Assembly (NCBI GenBank): GCA_947589155.1
Contig: CANQBH010000011.1
Location: 1 to 51,591 of the forward strand
Origin: an uncultured Lachnospiraceae bacterium
GTDB taxonomy: Bacteria > Bacillota > Clostridia > Lachnospirales > Lachnospiraceae
Direction of reading: 5' to 3'
Length of the DNA stretch: 51,591 bases
Below, piece after piece: positions 25,083-36,764 of this stretch (the stretch's first letter is position 1; each line of letters starts with the position of its first letter). The position numbers and the translations under genes are program-made. The notes under the pieces were generated by a model, which saw only the letters and a list, made by a program, of their open reading frames with translations, did not search any database and was not told where the DNA came from.

Positions 25083-26672
25083 CTACTCCACGATTGAAAA
25101 AGAATCGTCATCTAATGATAAATGGGGATTGTAATAAGGATCGCCCTCTGTCAGTTCCCGCCGCCATTGTTTTTGGAAACGCATACTCTCACCAAAAAAC
25201 CTTTTTAATTTTTCGGGCGACTGCTCGTCGTTACCGCGGCTTTTGGATTCGTAATGAACCAACTGTACCTGCGGATCGAACACGATCCCATAGCCCTTTT
25301 TTCTGATACGCATACAAAGGTCCGTATCGTTAAAGGCCACTTTATAATCTTCATCAAAACCGCCCACTTCGTCAAACACTTCGCGCGGCACCATCATGCA
25401 GGCCGCCGTTATTGCCGAGAGATTCTGCACCGTGACAAGCCGGCTCATATACCCTGCATCATTTCCGGGGAAACCATGGAACGCATGGCCCGCCACGCCG
25501 CGGACGCCCACCGTCACGCCGCCGTGCTGGACCGTTCCGTCGGGATAGAACAGTTTCGCGCCCACCGCGCCCACATCTTTTCGGGCGGCGAAGTGCAGCA
25601 TTCTCTCCATCCAGTCTTCCGTGATGACTTCGGTATCATTGTTTAAGAACAAACAATACCGCCCCCTCATCTGTTTGACGCCGAAGTTATTGATATAGGA
25701 ATAATTCCAGTCCGTCACGCAGCGGATCACGCGGATCCTGTCCGCTTTTTCCAACTGCTCATAATATGCAAACGTCTCCGCTTCCTGACTGTTGTTTTCG
25801 ATGACTACGATCTCATAATAAGGGTAGGTGCTCTTAGAGCGGATCGATCGGATACAGCGATCGAGCAGGGCAACATGATCTTTATTCGGAATCAGGATGG
25901 AGATCATCGGATCCGAAGGCGGATCGTCCCTTCGCTCCATCGTCTCCATGAAGGCGCGATAAAACAGGACTTCCGGAGAATCCTGCGAAAGCGGCCGTCC
26001 GCATACGTTTTCTTTCGACGCGCCGCTGTATCTGTATAACAGTTTTGGAATATGGACGATCTTCTTTCCCGCGCGGTAAAAACGAAGCGCCGCCGCATAG
26101 GCGGGGAATGCCGCGCATTCCCTGTCTGCTTCTCCCGCCGTCTCCCATGCGCTTTTCCTGACGCACCAGACTTCGCCCAGATAATTCTGTTCTCCCAATG
26201 TGTCGATACCGAAATCCGGCTTGTACATTTTTTCTCCGTTTAAGATCTCATCGCTGTAAAAAAGATCTCCTCCAGTCTCGTCGATCTTTTTGGCAAACGC
26301 CCAGAGCGCCGCCGCCGACAACGTTACCCCCGTCGCCACGAAGAGCAGATACTCCTCTTGGCAGCGTTGTGCCGCCGCCGTCAGGTCTTCCCCCTCCTTT
26401 TGCCGATAACACCGATAATGGGAATAGCATTGTCCGTTTAAGACTTCGCTTTCTTCCGCCTCTGACGGAAGGATAACGGCAAACGACGCAAAATAGCGTC
26501 TGCTGTCCGCTTTGATCTTTTTCAGTTCCCGCTCCGACGGCTTCACGGTATCGATCTGATCCGCCTTCCGCCACCGTTCATGGCGCAGCATAAACAGCGT
26601 GTCACCGATCCCGAAATGTTTGAACCACGAACCGTACATACGATATTTTTGCAGAATAATCTTTAGACGCAT
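25083..26672 (-). CDS. GT2 glycosyltransferase with N-terminal extra domain
   Basis: 529 residues. The C-terminal GT2 domain (about 250-510) has MISILIPNKDHVALLDRCIRS, IVVIENNS, YCLFLNNDTEVITEDW (DxD site) and VGGFDEDYKVAFNDTDLCMR. The N-terminal 230 residues look like a second, poorly conserved GT-A-like domain (FYSDEILNGEKMYKPDF) without a clear DxD. This type is common in rhamnan and O-antigen loci. ATG 26672 lies 13 bases after the DUF2142-like gene. Confidence 0.83.
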   Translation of the reverse strand: MRLKIILQKYRMYGSWFKHFGIGDTLFMLRHERWRKADQIDTVKPSERELKKIKADSRRYFASFAVILPSEAEESEVLNGQCYSHYRCYRQKEGEDLTAAAQRCQEEYLLFVATGVTLSAAALWAFAKKIDETGGDLFYSDEILNGEKMYKPDFGIDTLGEQNYLGEVWCVRKSAWETAGEADRECAAFPAYAAALRFYRAGKKIVHIPKLLYRYSGASKENVCGRPLSQDSPEVLFYRAFMETMERRDDPPSDPMISILIPNKDHVALLDRCIRSIRSKSTYPYYEIVVIENNSQEAETFAYYEQLEKADRIRVIRCVTDWNYSYINNFGVKQMRGRYCLFLNNDTEVITEDWMERMLHFAARKDVGAVGAKLFYPDGTVQHGGVTVGVRGVAGHAFHGFPGNDAGYMSRLVTVQNLSAITAACMMVPREVFDEVGGFDEDYKVAFNDTDLCMRIRKKGYGIVFDPQVQLVHYESKSRGNDEQSPEKLKRFFGESMRFQKQWRRELTEGDPYYNPHLSLDDDSFSIVE

Positions 26673-26685
26673 CGTCTCCCCTTCG

Positions 26686-28260
26686 TTACTTCGTTACAAT
26701 ATTGATAAAAATACAGATAACTACGGCAAAATCAAGCAGCGGCATCGCCGAAACAAAGAAGCCGTCCATATTGTTTTTCCATACCGGCTTCTTCCAAAGC
26801 CCCAGCGCGATCAGTACTGCCGGAAACGTTGGCAGGAAATACCGGCCCTGCACCCCTTCGATCGTTTCCGAAAACATCGGCGTCCAGTAAAGCAGCATGG
26901 CCAACATGCTTAAAAGATCGATCAGCAGCGCGATCGCCAGAAGCGCCGCCCGATGCTTGCCGACCAGCAGCGTCCGCTCCGAAGGCGTCCGGACAAGAGC
27001 CAGCAATAAAACGAACAAAAGCAGCACGATCACTTTCTTTGAGATGGTAATATCGATCCATCCCAGCAGGCCGCCCACCAATCCAAGGACGTAATACGGC
27101 GTCTTTTCGGCCAGCGTCCGCAGAAGGATCTGCAATACATAGCCGGGATTCGCCAAATATTCCGCAACGGTAAACCCGTAGGAATCATCCCATGCAATAT
27201 ACGGCCGGGCGGAAACGGATTGGATCCTCGCCCATCCGCCTGCCGCCACAAAGAGCAGCAGCAGGATCACGACGGCCGCGCCAGCGAGAAAAATGTACCT
27301 GCGCTTTTTGTTTGCGGCAGTCCCTTTGGTCAGGCGCAAAAACAGCGGCAGCAGCAGGAGCGGCGCGCACACGCCGGATTTTGTCAGCAGAAGAAGCAGC
27401 GCCGCAAGAAGGAACGCCCCCGCCTCTCCCGGGGTCGCCCGCAAAAGACGCACCGTTTTCGCAGGAGGCTCTCCGTAGGCCCATCGCAGAGAAAGCGAGA
27501 TCACGACGGCGGAGGCGGCGATCAGCGCATTGTCATAGGAAAAAGAGACCGACTGCTGTAACGTCATAGGCAGGAGGGCAACCACAAACAGGATACGCCT
27601 TCCGAACGGCAATTTATAGAGCGCATACGTCAGCGCAAGCAGGAAAAACACCGCCTGAAACAGGGTGCCGAGCGCCGCCGTGCCGCTGAACCCCAGATGC
27701 AGCCATCTTCCTATAAGAATACCAAAAGCCGCCGCATAATATGCCGCCTTTTCTCCGTTGCTGGTGTTATTTGGCGCATATACCAGTTCTGTTCTCTGCT
27801 CCGGCGTCACATAGCAGTCTCCAAACCAATTGTACTGCTCCACCGAAAGTTCCATGCCGCTATAATCCATATCGCATTGCCGGCGCATGATGACGAAGCG
27901 GAAATCCCCCTCTCCCACGGCAAGTCCCAACCATCGATTGGACAGTTCATACGCCGTATCGAAGTGTGTGATCTCATCGGGCTTGGCATAGGTCGGCAGT
28001 GCCAGAAAGATCATGGCTGATAAAAAAAAACCGACCACAGGATAGATCTGCCAGATCTCCCGCTTTTTATAGAGAAGCAAATATTCCGTCAGGGCAATCA
28101 TCGCGATCCCCGCCAGCAGGCAGACCATCACGATCGCGTGAAAATAATCTGCCTGCCACGGAACATGTCGAAAGACAGAAGCGCCTCCATACACGGCAAG
28201 GACTACCGCCGCCGCTATCATTCCGATATATTTGATTCGCTTTTTTTCTTTTTCCTTCAT
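26686..28260 (-). CDS. DUF2142-like polytopic membrane protein
   Basis: 524 residues with about twelve hydrophobic segments and one outer loop after helix 3 (FLALPTYAKPDEITHFDTAYELSNRW). The PDE-HF motif there and PMTLQQSVSFSYDNALI later match the DUF2142 family, which resembles GT-C glycosyltransferases and is frequent in surface polysaccharide loci. It may transfer a sugar from a lipid carrier outside the membrane (inference). The frame is open to 28401, but the promoter at 28312-28340 places transcription start near 28305, so ATG 28260 is the start. First gene of the operon. Confidence 0.8.
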   Translation of the reverse strand: MKEKEKKRIKYIGMIAAAVVLAVYGGASVFRHVPWQADYFHAIVMVCLLAGIAMIALTEYLLLYKKREIWQIYPVVGFFLSAMIFLALPTYAKPDEITHFDTAYELSNRWLGLAVGEGDFRFVIMRRQCDMDYSGMELSVEQYNWFGDCYVTPEQRTELVYAPNNTSNGEKAAYYAAAFGILIGRWLHLGFSGTAALGTLFQAVFFLLALTYALYKLPFGRRILFVVALLPMTLQQSVSFSYDNALIAASAVVISLSLRWAYGEPPAKTVRLLRATPGEAGAFLLAALLLLLTKSGVCAPLLLLPLFLRLTKGTAANKKRRYIFLAGAAVVILLLLFVAAGGWARIQSVSARPYIAWDDSYGFTVAEYLANPGYVLQILLRTLAEKTPYYVLGLVGGLLGWIDITISKKVIVLLLFVLLLALVRTPSERTLLVGKHRAALLAIALLIDLLSMLAMLLYWTPMFSETIEGVQGRYFLPTFPAVLIALGLWKKPVWKNNMDGFFVSAMPLLDFAVVICIFINIVTK

Positions 28261-28311
28261 ACGCGGCCCACGTTCCCGTCTCTGCGCTTTTGTCAACACA
28301 ATAATATAAAA

Positions 28312-28340
28312 ATTATACTTCTTTCCCTCTCCGCTGTCAA
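28312..28340 (-). promoter_or_regulatory. Consensus sigma-A promoter of the polysaccharide operon
   Basis: On the minus strand TTGACA (28340-28335), 17 bases, TATAAT (28317-28312): a perfect match to both hexamers with ideal spacing. It should drive the eight-gene cell-surface glycan set and probably the GH25 gene after it. This is among the strongest promoters in the window by sequence. Confidence 0.85.
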
Positions 28341-28401
28341 ACGCCGCGCTTTCCTGCCGCGCCGCCTGACCGCACTCCCCCGACCGCGCACATGCAGGCA
28401 T

Positions 28402-28438
28402 AAAAAGAACGCCGCTCCCCTCTTTTGGAAAGCGGCGC
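28402..28438 (-). terminator. Terminator of gdhA
   Basis: On the minus strand GCCGCTTTCC-(6)-GGGGAGCGGC followed by GTTCTTTTT, just past the gdhA stop. Confidence 0.8.
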
Positions 28439-28461
28439 CCCCGGAAAAACGCGTTTGCTTT

Positions 28462-29912
<1,451 letters not shown>

Positions 29913-29928
29913 ACGTTTTTCGCGGCCG

Positions 29929-31380
29929 TCAGACGGAGATCTCCGCCTGCATCCCGAGATCGTCCCTGTTGGCTTCAAGGATCGGCCGGATCACCTCGTC
30001 CAGATAGCGCTTTACCTGCTGCGGCGCGCGGCCTACATAGCGCTCCGGCTGCATCGCGTCTTCCAGTTCCTGCAAATCCAGCGGGAACGAATCGTCCGCG
30101 GCAAGCAGTTCCAGCAGATTGTTGTCGGCGCCGTCTTCTTTGACCCTCTTGCCCGCCTGCATGGAAAGCGTGCGGATCTTCTCGTGCAGTTCCTGACGGT
30201 TGCCGCCGCGCTTGACCGCGTCCATCATAAGATTCTCGGTCGCCATGAACGGCAGTTCGCTGCGCAGATGTTTTTCCACCACCTTCGGATAGACCACCAG
30301 CCCGTCGACGACATTTAAGCACAGATCCAAAACGCCGTCGCAGGCAAGAAAGCCTTCCGCAACGGAGATCCGCTTGTTCGCCGAATCGTCCAGCGTACGT
30401 TCAAACCACTGGGTCGCCGACGTAACGGCCGGATTAAGCGCGTCGATCATGATATAGCGGGACAGCGACGCGATACGCTCGCTGCGCATAGGATTGCGCT
30501 TATACGCCATGGCCGAAGAACCGATCTGGTTTTTCTCAAACGGTTCCTCCACTTCTTTCAGATGTTGGAGAAGCCGGATGTCGTTGCTCATCTTATGCGC
30601 GGAAGCAGCGATCCCCGCAAGCACGTTGCAGACCCGCGTATCCACCTTTCTGGAATACGTCTGTCCGGACACCGGATAGCAGTCGTCAAATCCCATCTTT
30701 TCGGCGATCAGCGGATCCAGACGGTCGATCTTCTCCTGATCGCCCTGAAACAGTTCCATAAAACTCGCCTGCGTGCCCGTCGTTCCCTTCGAGCCGAGGA
30801 GTTTTAAGGTCGAACAGACATAGTCCAGATCCTCCAGATCCATAACAAATTCATTGAGCCAAAGCGTCGCGCGCTTGCCGATCGTCGTCGGCTGCGCCGG
30901 CTGGAAATGCGTAAACGCCAGCGTCGGCATATCGCGGTATTTTTCCGCGAACTTCGCAAGTTCGGCAATGACATTGACAAGTTTCCTGCGGATCATGCGC
31001 AGCGCGTCGCGCATGATGATGATGTCCGTATTGTCGCCCACATAGCAGGACGTCGCGCCCAGATGGATGATGCCCGCGGCTTTCGGGCACTGCTTCCCGA
31101 ACGCGTATACATGGCTCATGACATCGTGCCGCACCTCCGCCTCGCGCTTTCTTGCGACGTCGTAGTTGATGTCGTCCGCATGCGCCTTCATCTCATCGAT
31201 CATCTCCTGCGTGATGACCGGACGGCCGTTTTCGGACAGCCCGAGTTCCATTTCCGCCTCCGCAAGCGCGATCCAAAGCCTGCGCCACGTCGTGAATTTC
31301 TTATCCTGCGAAAAGAGATACTGCATCTCCTTTCCGGCATACCGCTCCGAAAGCGGGCTGGTGTATCTGTCTGTACTCAT
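29929..31380 (-). CDS. purB: Adenylosuccinate lyase
   Basis: 483 residues, fumarase/aspartase superfamily. The signature GSSAMAYKRNPMRSERI carries the flexible loop with the catalytic Ser. THFQPAQPTTIGKR holds a catalytic His. It splits SAICAR to AICAR and adenylosuccinate to AMP in purine synthesis. ATG 31380 lies 3 bases after the purF stop, so the genes are translationally coupled. Confidence 0.94.
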   Translation of the reverse strand: MSTDRYTSPLSERYAGKEMQYLFSQDKKFTTWRRLWIALAEAEMELGLSENGRPVITQEMIDEMKAHADDINYDVARKREAEVRHDVMSHVYAFGKQCPKAAGIIHLGATSCYVGDNTDIIIMRDALRMIRRKLVNVIAELAKFAEKYRDMPTLAFTHFQPAQPTTIGKRATLWLNEFVMDLEDLDYVCSTLKLLGSKGTTGTQASFMELFQGDQEKIDRLDPLIAEKMGFDDCYPVSGQTYSRKVDTRVCNVLAGIAASAHKMSNDIRLLQHLKEVEEPFEKNQIGSSAMAYKRNPMRSERIASLSRYIMIDALNPAVTSATQWFERTLDDSANKRISVAEGFLACDGVLDLCLNVVDGLVVYPKVVEKHLRSELPFMATENLMMDAVKRGGNRQELHEKIRTLSMQAGKRVKEDGADNNLLELLAADDSFPLDLQELEDAMQPERYVGRAPQQVKRYLDEVIRPILEANRDDLGMQAEISV

Positions 31381-31383
31381 CCT

Positions 31384-32835
31384 CTAAACATCCTTTCCTT
31401 TGTCAAAATACTCGCCGCGGATATCTTCCTCGGGAGGCTGCAGCGGATAATGGCCGCTGAAACATCCGTGGCAGATCGGCAGCCCTTCCGCAAGTTCCGG
31501 CAGACGGCGGATCTGCAGATATCCCAGCGTATCCGCTCCTATGATCTTGCGGATATCCTCAACGGTGCGCCGGTAGGCGATCAACTGCTCCCTCTTTGGA
31601 ATGTCCGTCCCGAAGTAGCACGGCCACAGAAACGGCGGCGAACTGATCCGCACATGGACCTCGCTGGCTCCCGCGTCGCGCAGCATCTTCACGATACGGT
31701 CCGACGTCGTGCCCCTGACGATGGAATCGTCGATCATCACCACGCGCTTGCCCGCCACGGACTCCCGCAGCACGTTCAATTTGACCTGTACGCTGCTCTC
31801 GCGGCTTTTCTGCTTCGGTTTGATGAAGGTGCGCCCCACATAGGTGTTTTTCATGAACGCCGGGCCGTAGGGGATCCCTGACTCGCGGGAAAAGCCGAGC
31901 GCCGCCGCGTTTCCCGACTCCGGCACGCCGGTCACAAGATCCGCGTCGACCGGAGAATCCATGGCAAGGAAGCGGCCCGCCCGAAGCCTGCTGTTATAGA
32001 CGCTGACGCCGTCGATCCGGCTGTCGGCGCGGGCAAAATAAATATATTCAAAGATACATCTGGCCTCCTGCTCCTCCGGCAGCGTCATCGACAGATCCGA
32101 TTCGATCCCTTTTTCCGGCGAGATCGTGACGATCTCTCCCGGCCGGACGTCGCGGATGAACTCCGCCCCGATCGTATCCAGCGCGCAGCTTTCGGAAGCC
32201 AAAACATAGGCATGATCCCGCTTGCCGATACACAGCGGCCGAAAGCCGAACGGATCCCGCGCGCCGATCAGTTTGCGCGGGCTGGCCACCACCAATGCGT
32301 AAGCGCCTTTTAGTTTCATGCAGGCCCGGCGCACCGCCTCCTCGACGCTGGCGGAACGGATACGTTCCCGCGCGATATGATAGGCGATCACCTCGGAATC
32401 GATCGTCGTCTGGAAGATCGCGCCGGTCTGTTCCAGTTCCCGCCGCAGTTCGTTGGCGTTGATCAGGTTGCCGTTATGCGCCATCGCAAGTGTTCCCTTG
32501 ACATAATTCAGGACCAAGGGCTGCGCGTTTTCCCTTGTCGATTCGCCTGCCGTGGAATAGCGCACATGGCCGACGCCGATATCCCCTTTCATCTTGTCCA
32601 GCGTTTCCTCGTCAAAGACTTCCTGCACCAGTCCCATACCCTTATGTACCGTCACTCTTCCTTTCGGTCCGCGCGTATCGCTGACGGCAATGCCCGCGCT
32701 CTCCTGTCCGCGGTGCTGGAGGGCGAACAGCCCGTAATAAATGGAGGAAGCGACGTCCGCGCCGCTCATATCGTAGAGGCCGAATACGCCGCATTCCTCG
32801 TGAAGTCCTTCAAACGCTCCGTCTTTGTCCATCAT
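31384..32835 (-). CDS. purF: Amidophosphoribosyltransferase, Fe-S type
   Basis: 483 residues. The N-terminal 14 residues are a propeptide; C15 in EECGVFGLYD becomes the catalytic N-terminal nucleophile of the glutaminase domain. The phosphoribosyltransferase site is VVMIDDSIVRGTTSDRI. Cysteines in RCIFEYIYFARADS, FLWPCYFGTDIP and ICHGCFSGHYP match the 4Fe-4S ligands of the Bacillus-type enzyme, which make it oxygen-sensitive. It commits PRPP to purine synthesis. ATG 32835 overlaps the purC stop. Confidence 0.94.
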   Translation of the reverse strand: MMDKDGAFEGLHEECGVFGLYDMSGADVASSIYYGLFALQHRGQESAGIAVSDTRGPKGRVTVHKGMGLVQEVFDEETLDKMKGDIGVGHVRYSTAGESTRENAQPLVLNYVKGTLAMAHNGNLINANELRRELEQTGAIFQTTIDSEVIAYHIARERIRSASVEEAVRRACMKLKGAYALVVASPRKLIGARDPFGFRPLCIGKRDHAYVLASESCALDTIGAEFIRDVRPGEIVTISPEKGIESDLSMTLPEEQEARCIFEYIYFARADSRIDGVSVYNSRLRAGRFLAMDSPVDADLVTGVPESGNAAALGFSRESGIPYGPAFMKNTYVGRTFIKPKQKSRESSVQVKLNVLRESVAGKRVVMIDDSIVRGTTSDRIVKMLRDAGASEVHVRISSPPFLWPCYFGTDIPKREQLIAYRRTVEDIRKIIGADTLGYLQIRRLPELAEGLPICHGCFSGHYPLQPPEEDIRGEYFDKGKDV

Positions 32836-33701
32836 CAGTCCTCTAATTTCTTTCCGGTCAACAACTCGTAGGCTTCCATATATTTTTCTATCGTCTTCTG
32901 AATGACGTCATCCGGCAGATGCGCGTCGCTGTCCGGATGCGCCTTCAGCCAATCCCTGACATACTGTTTGTCAAAAGACGGCTGGCTCTGTCCCGGCTTA
33001 TATCCCTCCAGCGGCCAGAAACGGGAACTGTCCGGCGTCAGCATTTCGTCCGCCAGAACGACGTCGCCGTTTTCGTCAAGCCCGAATTCAAATTTTGTGT
33101 CGGCGATGATGATCCCGCGGGTTCTTGCATAATCCGCGCATTTATTATACAACTGCAACGTGTAGTCCCTGATCTTTCCGGCGTACTCCGCGCCCTTGTT
33201 CGGATACGCTTCTTCAAGGATCTCCACGGAACGCTCAAACGAAATGTTTTCGTCATGCAGGCCGAGATCCGCCTTGGTGGAAGGCGTGTAAATGGCCTCC
33301 GGCAGTTTGTCGGATTCCTTCAGGCCTTCCGGCAGCGTGATCCCGCAGACTTTGCCATTTTCCTGATAACTCTGCCATCCGCTTCCGGTGATATAGCCGC
33401 GGACGATACATTCGATCGGCAGCATTTCCAGTTTTTTGCAGAGCATCGCGCGCCCCTTATATTCCGGCGTCTGAAAATCCTGCGGCATATCGGCAATATC
33501 CACGGAGATCATGTGGTTCTTTACGATGGATTCGGTCATTTCAAACCAGAATCGCGACATCTGCGTCAAAACACGCCCTTTGTTGTCGATCCTGTTCTTT
33601 AAGATCACGTCAAACGCGGAGATCCGATCCGTCGCCACCATGATCACGCGATCGCCCAGATCGTAAACTTCGCGTACTTTTCCTTCTTTCATCGGTTTCA
33701 T
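32835..33701 (-). CDS. purC: SAICAR synthase
   Basis: 288 residues, the longer bacterial/eukaryotic-like form of phosphoribosylaminoimidazole-succinocarboxamide synthase. [25 protein letters not shown] is the nucleotide loop (given here as GKVREVYDL then ATDRISAFD), and [20 protein letters not shown] holds acidic metal-binding residues. It joins CAIR and aspartate using ATP. Start ATG 33701 is 31 bases after gpmI, with GGAGGAAAG upstream. No purine riboswitch is visible before it. Confidence 0.94.
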   Translation of the reverse strand: MKPMKEGKVREVYDLGDRVIMVATDRISAFDVILKNRIDNKGRVLTQMSRFWFEMTESIVKNHMISVDIADMPQDFQTPEYKGRAMLCKKLEMLPIECIVRGYITGSGWQSYQENGKVCGITLPEGLKESDKLPEAIYTPSTKADLGLHDENISFERSVEILEEAYPNKGAEYAGKIRDYTLQLYNKCADYARTRGIIIADTKFEFGLDENGDVVLADEMLTPDSSRFWPLEGYKPGQSQPSFDKQYVRDWLKAHPDSDAHLPDDVIQKTIEKYMEAYELLTGKKLED

Positions 33702-33732
33702 TTTCTTTCCTCCCGCTTTCCTCCGGTATGTT

Positions 33733-35271
33733 TTATTTTCTGACCAACAGGGATCTTCCCGTCATCTCCTCCGGCTGTTCCATTCCCATCAGTTCGATCA
33801 GCGTCGGCACAATATCCGCCAGACAGCCGCCTTCCCGCAAGCCGTAGGACGGATCCGCGTTGACAAGGATGAACGGCACCGGATTCGTCGTATGCGCGGT
33901 AAACGGCGCGCCGGTCTGATAGTCGATCAACTGCTCGCAGTTGCCGTGATCCGCGCAGATAAACATGACGCCGTCCGCTTCCTTCAGCGCTTCGACCGCC
34001 CTGCCAACGCACTGATCCACCGCTTCGACCGCCGCGACCGCCGCTTTTTGGACGCCGGTGTGTCCGACCATATCCGGATTGGCAAAGTTGATGATGATCA
34101 CATCGTACTTTCCGGACCGGATCGCCTCGCACAGTTTGTCGCACACTTCAAACGCGCTCATCTCCGGCTGGAGATCATAGGTCGCCACCTTCGGCGACTT
34201 GACAAGGATCCGCTCCTCGCCGGGATTCGGTTCTTCCACGCCGCCGTTAAAGAAAAAAGTGACGTGCGCGTATTTCTCCGTCTCCGCGATCCTCGCCTGC
34301 GTCTTTCCGTGCGCCGCCAGATATTCGCCGAACGTATTGTGCAGTTCCACCTTATGGAAAGCGACCTGCTTGTTCGGAATGGTCACATCGTACTCCGTAA
34401 AGCAGACGTAGGTCAGATCCGGCCGCGCGCCTCTTTCAAAGCCGTCAAACTCATCCGCGCAGAACGCGCGCGTGATCTCCCTTGCCCGATCCGGACGGAA
34501 GTTAAAGAAAATGACGCTGTCGCCGCTTTGAATCGTGCCGACCGGCGCGCCGTTTTCCATGATGACCGTCGGAAGGACAAATTCATCCGTCACGTCGTTG
34601 TCGTAAGACGCCTGCATGGCAGCGACGGCGTTTTCCGCGCGCTCGCCCTCTCCGCGCGTCAGCGCGATGTATGCCTTTTCCACGCGGTCCCAGCGGTTGT
34701 CGCGGTCCATCGCGTAGTAACGGCCGCTCAAACTGGCGATGCGTCCGACGCCCAGTTCCGCCATCTTTTGTTCCAGCGCCTCCACAAAAGATCTGCCGCT
34801 CGTCGGCGCGGTATCCCTTCCGTCAAGGAAGGCGTGGACATAGACGTTGCTGATTCCTTCCCGCTTCGCCATCTCCAGCAGTCCGTAGAGATGCGTGATA
34901 TGGCTGTGTACGCCGCCGTCGGACAACAGCCCGTAAAGATGGAGCGCGCTGTTTTTGTTCCTGACATTGTCCATCGCAGCCTTTAACGCCGGATTCTCAA
35001 AAAAGGTGCCGTCTTCGATCTCCTTGGTGATACGGGTCAATTCCTGATAAACGATGCGTCCTGCGCCCATATTCAGATGGCCGACCTCGGAATTTCCCAT
35101 CTGGCCGTCCGGCAGGCCGACCGCCAGCCCGCTCGCGTATCCTTTGACAAACGGACATTCCTTCATCAGTTTGTCAATGTTTGGCGTATTCCCTTCATAG
35201 ACCGCATTGGCTTCTTTCCTGTCATTGAGCCCGAACCCGTCAAGGATCATCAATACTGTTGGTTTTTTCAT
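33733..35271 (-). CDS. gpmI: Phosphoglycerate mutase, cofactor-independent
   Basis: 512 residues, full length for the manganese-dependent enzyme that interconverts 3- and 2-phosphoglycerate. The N-terminal metal site is [11 protein letters not shown], the phospho-serine lies in [17 protein letters not shown], and later metal ligands lie in [19 protein letters not shown] and [13 protein letters not shown] 35271 follows GGAAAGGAAGAAG. It precedes purC by 31 bases in the same direction; it stands apart from the other glycolysis genes at 38061-41110. Confidence 0.95.
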   Translation of the reverse strand: MKKPTVLMILDGFGLNDRKEANAVYEGNTPNIDKLMKECPFVKGYASGLAVGLPDGQMGNSEVGHLNMGAGRIVYQELTRITKEIEDGTFFENPALKAAMDNVRNKNSALHLYGLLSDGGVHSHITHLYGLLEMAKREGISNVYVHAFLDGRDTAPTSGRSFVEALEQKMAELGVGRIASLSGRYYAMDRDNRWDRVEKAYIALTRGEGERAENAVAAMQASYDNDVTDEFVLPTVIMENGAPVGTIQSGDSVIFFNFRPDRAREITRAFCADEFDGFERGARPDLTYVCFTEYDVTIPNKQVAFHKVELHNTFGEYLAAHGKTQARIAETEKYAHVTFFFNGGVEEPNPGEERILVKSPKVATYDLQPEMSAFEVCDKLCEAIRSGKYDVIIINFANPDMVGHTGVQKAAVAAVEAVDQCVGRAVEALKEADGVMFICADHGNCEQLIDYQTGAPFTAHTTNPVPFILVNADPSYGLREGGCLADIVPTLIELMGMEQPEEMTGRSLLVRK

Positions 35272-35357
35272 GTCTTCTTCCTTTCCTTTTCATTCTATCT
35301 GTATTATGGCAAAAATCAACTGTCACAATGCCCAAAAAAGTGCGAAAAAACGCGCTC

Positions 35358-36764
35358 TTACTTGGCGATCAGATATCCGTTTCCGTCAAACGCGCAGCCC
35401 GGGGAATTGGCTTCCATTTCTTCAAGGATCCGCCGGTATTCGCCGCCGTCTTCCACCAGCGAGAGCACGCCGCCGGAAAAACGGCACGGCAGGAACCGCG
35501 CTTCAAGCGTACCGTCCGACTGAATGACAAGCTGCGCCATCCCGCTGTCAAAATCACCCGGCATCCACGGATCCTGCGAAAAATAGAAATTGCCCAGACT
35601 GTAAAAGACCGGCACGCCGTCGATCTGTTCTACGCCCTGAAGACAATGCGTATGACCGCCGATCACGGCGTCCGCTCCGGCAGCCACGAATGCCCTTGCA
35701 AGGGTCTGCTGATCCTGCCCGTACCATGTCTGCCACTCGGTGCCCCAGTGGACAAAGCAGATCACATAATCGGCGTTTTTCTTCGCCTTCGCAATCACCT
35801 GCGTATATTTCTGCGGATCGAGGGTCTTCAGAACGCCCGCGGAATCCATGGTCGCTTCTTTTGTATAGTTGGCGCTGCGCTCGATCTGCGTCGCGGCGAC
35901 GATCGCGATCTTCCTGCCGTTGGCAATGAAGTACAGCGGCTCAGAGGCTTCCTCCAGATCGCGGCCCGCGCCCATGTAAGGCATACCGGCGTCTTCCAGC
36001 GTCTCCAGCGTATGGAGCAGCCCTTCCTCTCCGTAATCGAACACATGGTTATTGGCCACGCCCGCCGCGTCCACGCCAAGGAACGCCAGTTCTTCCACCG
36101 TGGACGGATCCGCGCGGAAATGGTAATCCTTTTTCGGAAGCGGCTCCCCGTCGGAGGAATAGACGAACTCGTTATTGACGACCAGAATGTCCGCCCCCCG
36201 CATCTCCTCTAAGAGCGCCGCGTCGATACAGCGGGACATGTCCGAATCATTCTGCCTGTAAAAATCCGTCGTCCCCACACCGTCCGCCAGAGAAAAATCG
36301 CCGGTAAAATCCAGCACGATCTCATATGGCGAACTACACTCCTTTTCACAGATCCGATCGAGGGCATATTCCTGAATACCGGTCTCTTTGCAGTAGCGGT
36401 ACCAGAGGACGTGGATACTGCTGCCCGTGATGCGGTGCCAGACGTCCGGATTGTCCAGCGTCGCATACGCCGCGATATTTTCCAGCGCTTCCACGCCGTA
36501 ATTCCCCGTGAACCAACTTAGGAATCCCTCGTCGATCGCATGGTAGCCGATAAATTCTTTTGTACTTTTGTTCAGTATGGCGTCATATGCGTCTTCTAAG
36601 CCGGTAATGTCCAGAAGCGGCGGCTGCGCCTGTACGCTCCTCGTCTGCTCCTTGATCCGGCTTTGCAGTACGGACTGCCCGAACAGCGCGTACCATGCGG
36701 CGCCGATGACCAACAGGACAAACACCGCCGAAAAGACGCCGACGCGGTGATCATTCTTCTTCAT
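35358..36764 (-). CDS. CapA-family metallophosphatase-like envelope protein
   Basis: 468 residues with one N-terminal membrane anchor (about 10-30), so the bulk is probably outside. The PGA_cap domain (about 160-430) has LDFTGDFSLADGVG, AGVANNHVFDYGEEG, CFVHWGTEWQTW, DAVIGGHTHCLQGVE and VFYSLGNFYF. CapA proteins take part in poly-gamma-glutamate capsule making, but no capB/capC is present, and many orphan relatives exist. The first 150 residues have no recognised domain. ATG 36764 overlaps the stop of the Sel1-repeat gene by 14 bases. Confidence 0.85.
   Translation of the reverse strand: MKKNDHRVGVFSAVFVLLVIGAAWYALFGQSVLQSRIKEQTRSVQAQPPLLDITGLEDAYDAILNKSTKEFIGYHAIDEGFLSWFTGNYGVEALENIAAYATLDNPDVWHRITGSSIHVLWYRYCKETGIQEYALDRICEKECSSPYEIVLDFTGDFSLADGVGTTDFYRQNDSDMSRCIDAALLEEMRGADILVVNNEFVYSSDGEPLPKKDYHFRADPSTVEELAFLGVDAAGVANNHVFDYGEEGLLHTLETLEDAGMPYMGAGRDLEEASEPLYFIANGRKIAIVAATQIERSANYTKEATMDSAGVLKTLDPQKYTQVIAKAKKNADYVICFVHWGTEWQTWYGQDQQTLARAFVAAGADAVIGGHTHCLQGVEQIDGVPVFYSLGNFYFSQDPWMPGDFDSGMAQLVIQSDGTLEARFLPCRFSGGVLSLVEDGGEYRRILEEMEANSPGCAFDGNGYLIAK

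Noticed and set aside
28261-28401. N-terminal extension of the DUF2142-like protein
   Set aside because: It would be encoded upstream of the consensus promoter's start site and lacks any membrane segment.
33702-33732. Purine riboswitch or PurR box before purC
   Set aside because: Only 31 bases separate gpmI and purC, too short for a riboswitch, and no matching motif was seen.
33892-34986. Plus-strand open frame of 364 codons opposite gpmI
   Set aside because: Antisense shadow of a fully conserved gene, no ribosome binding site or domain.
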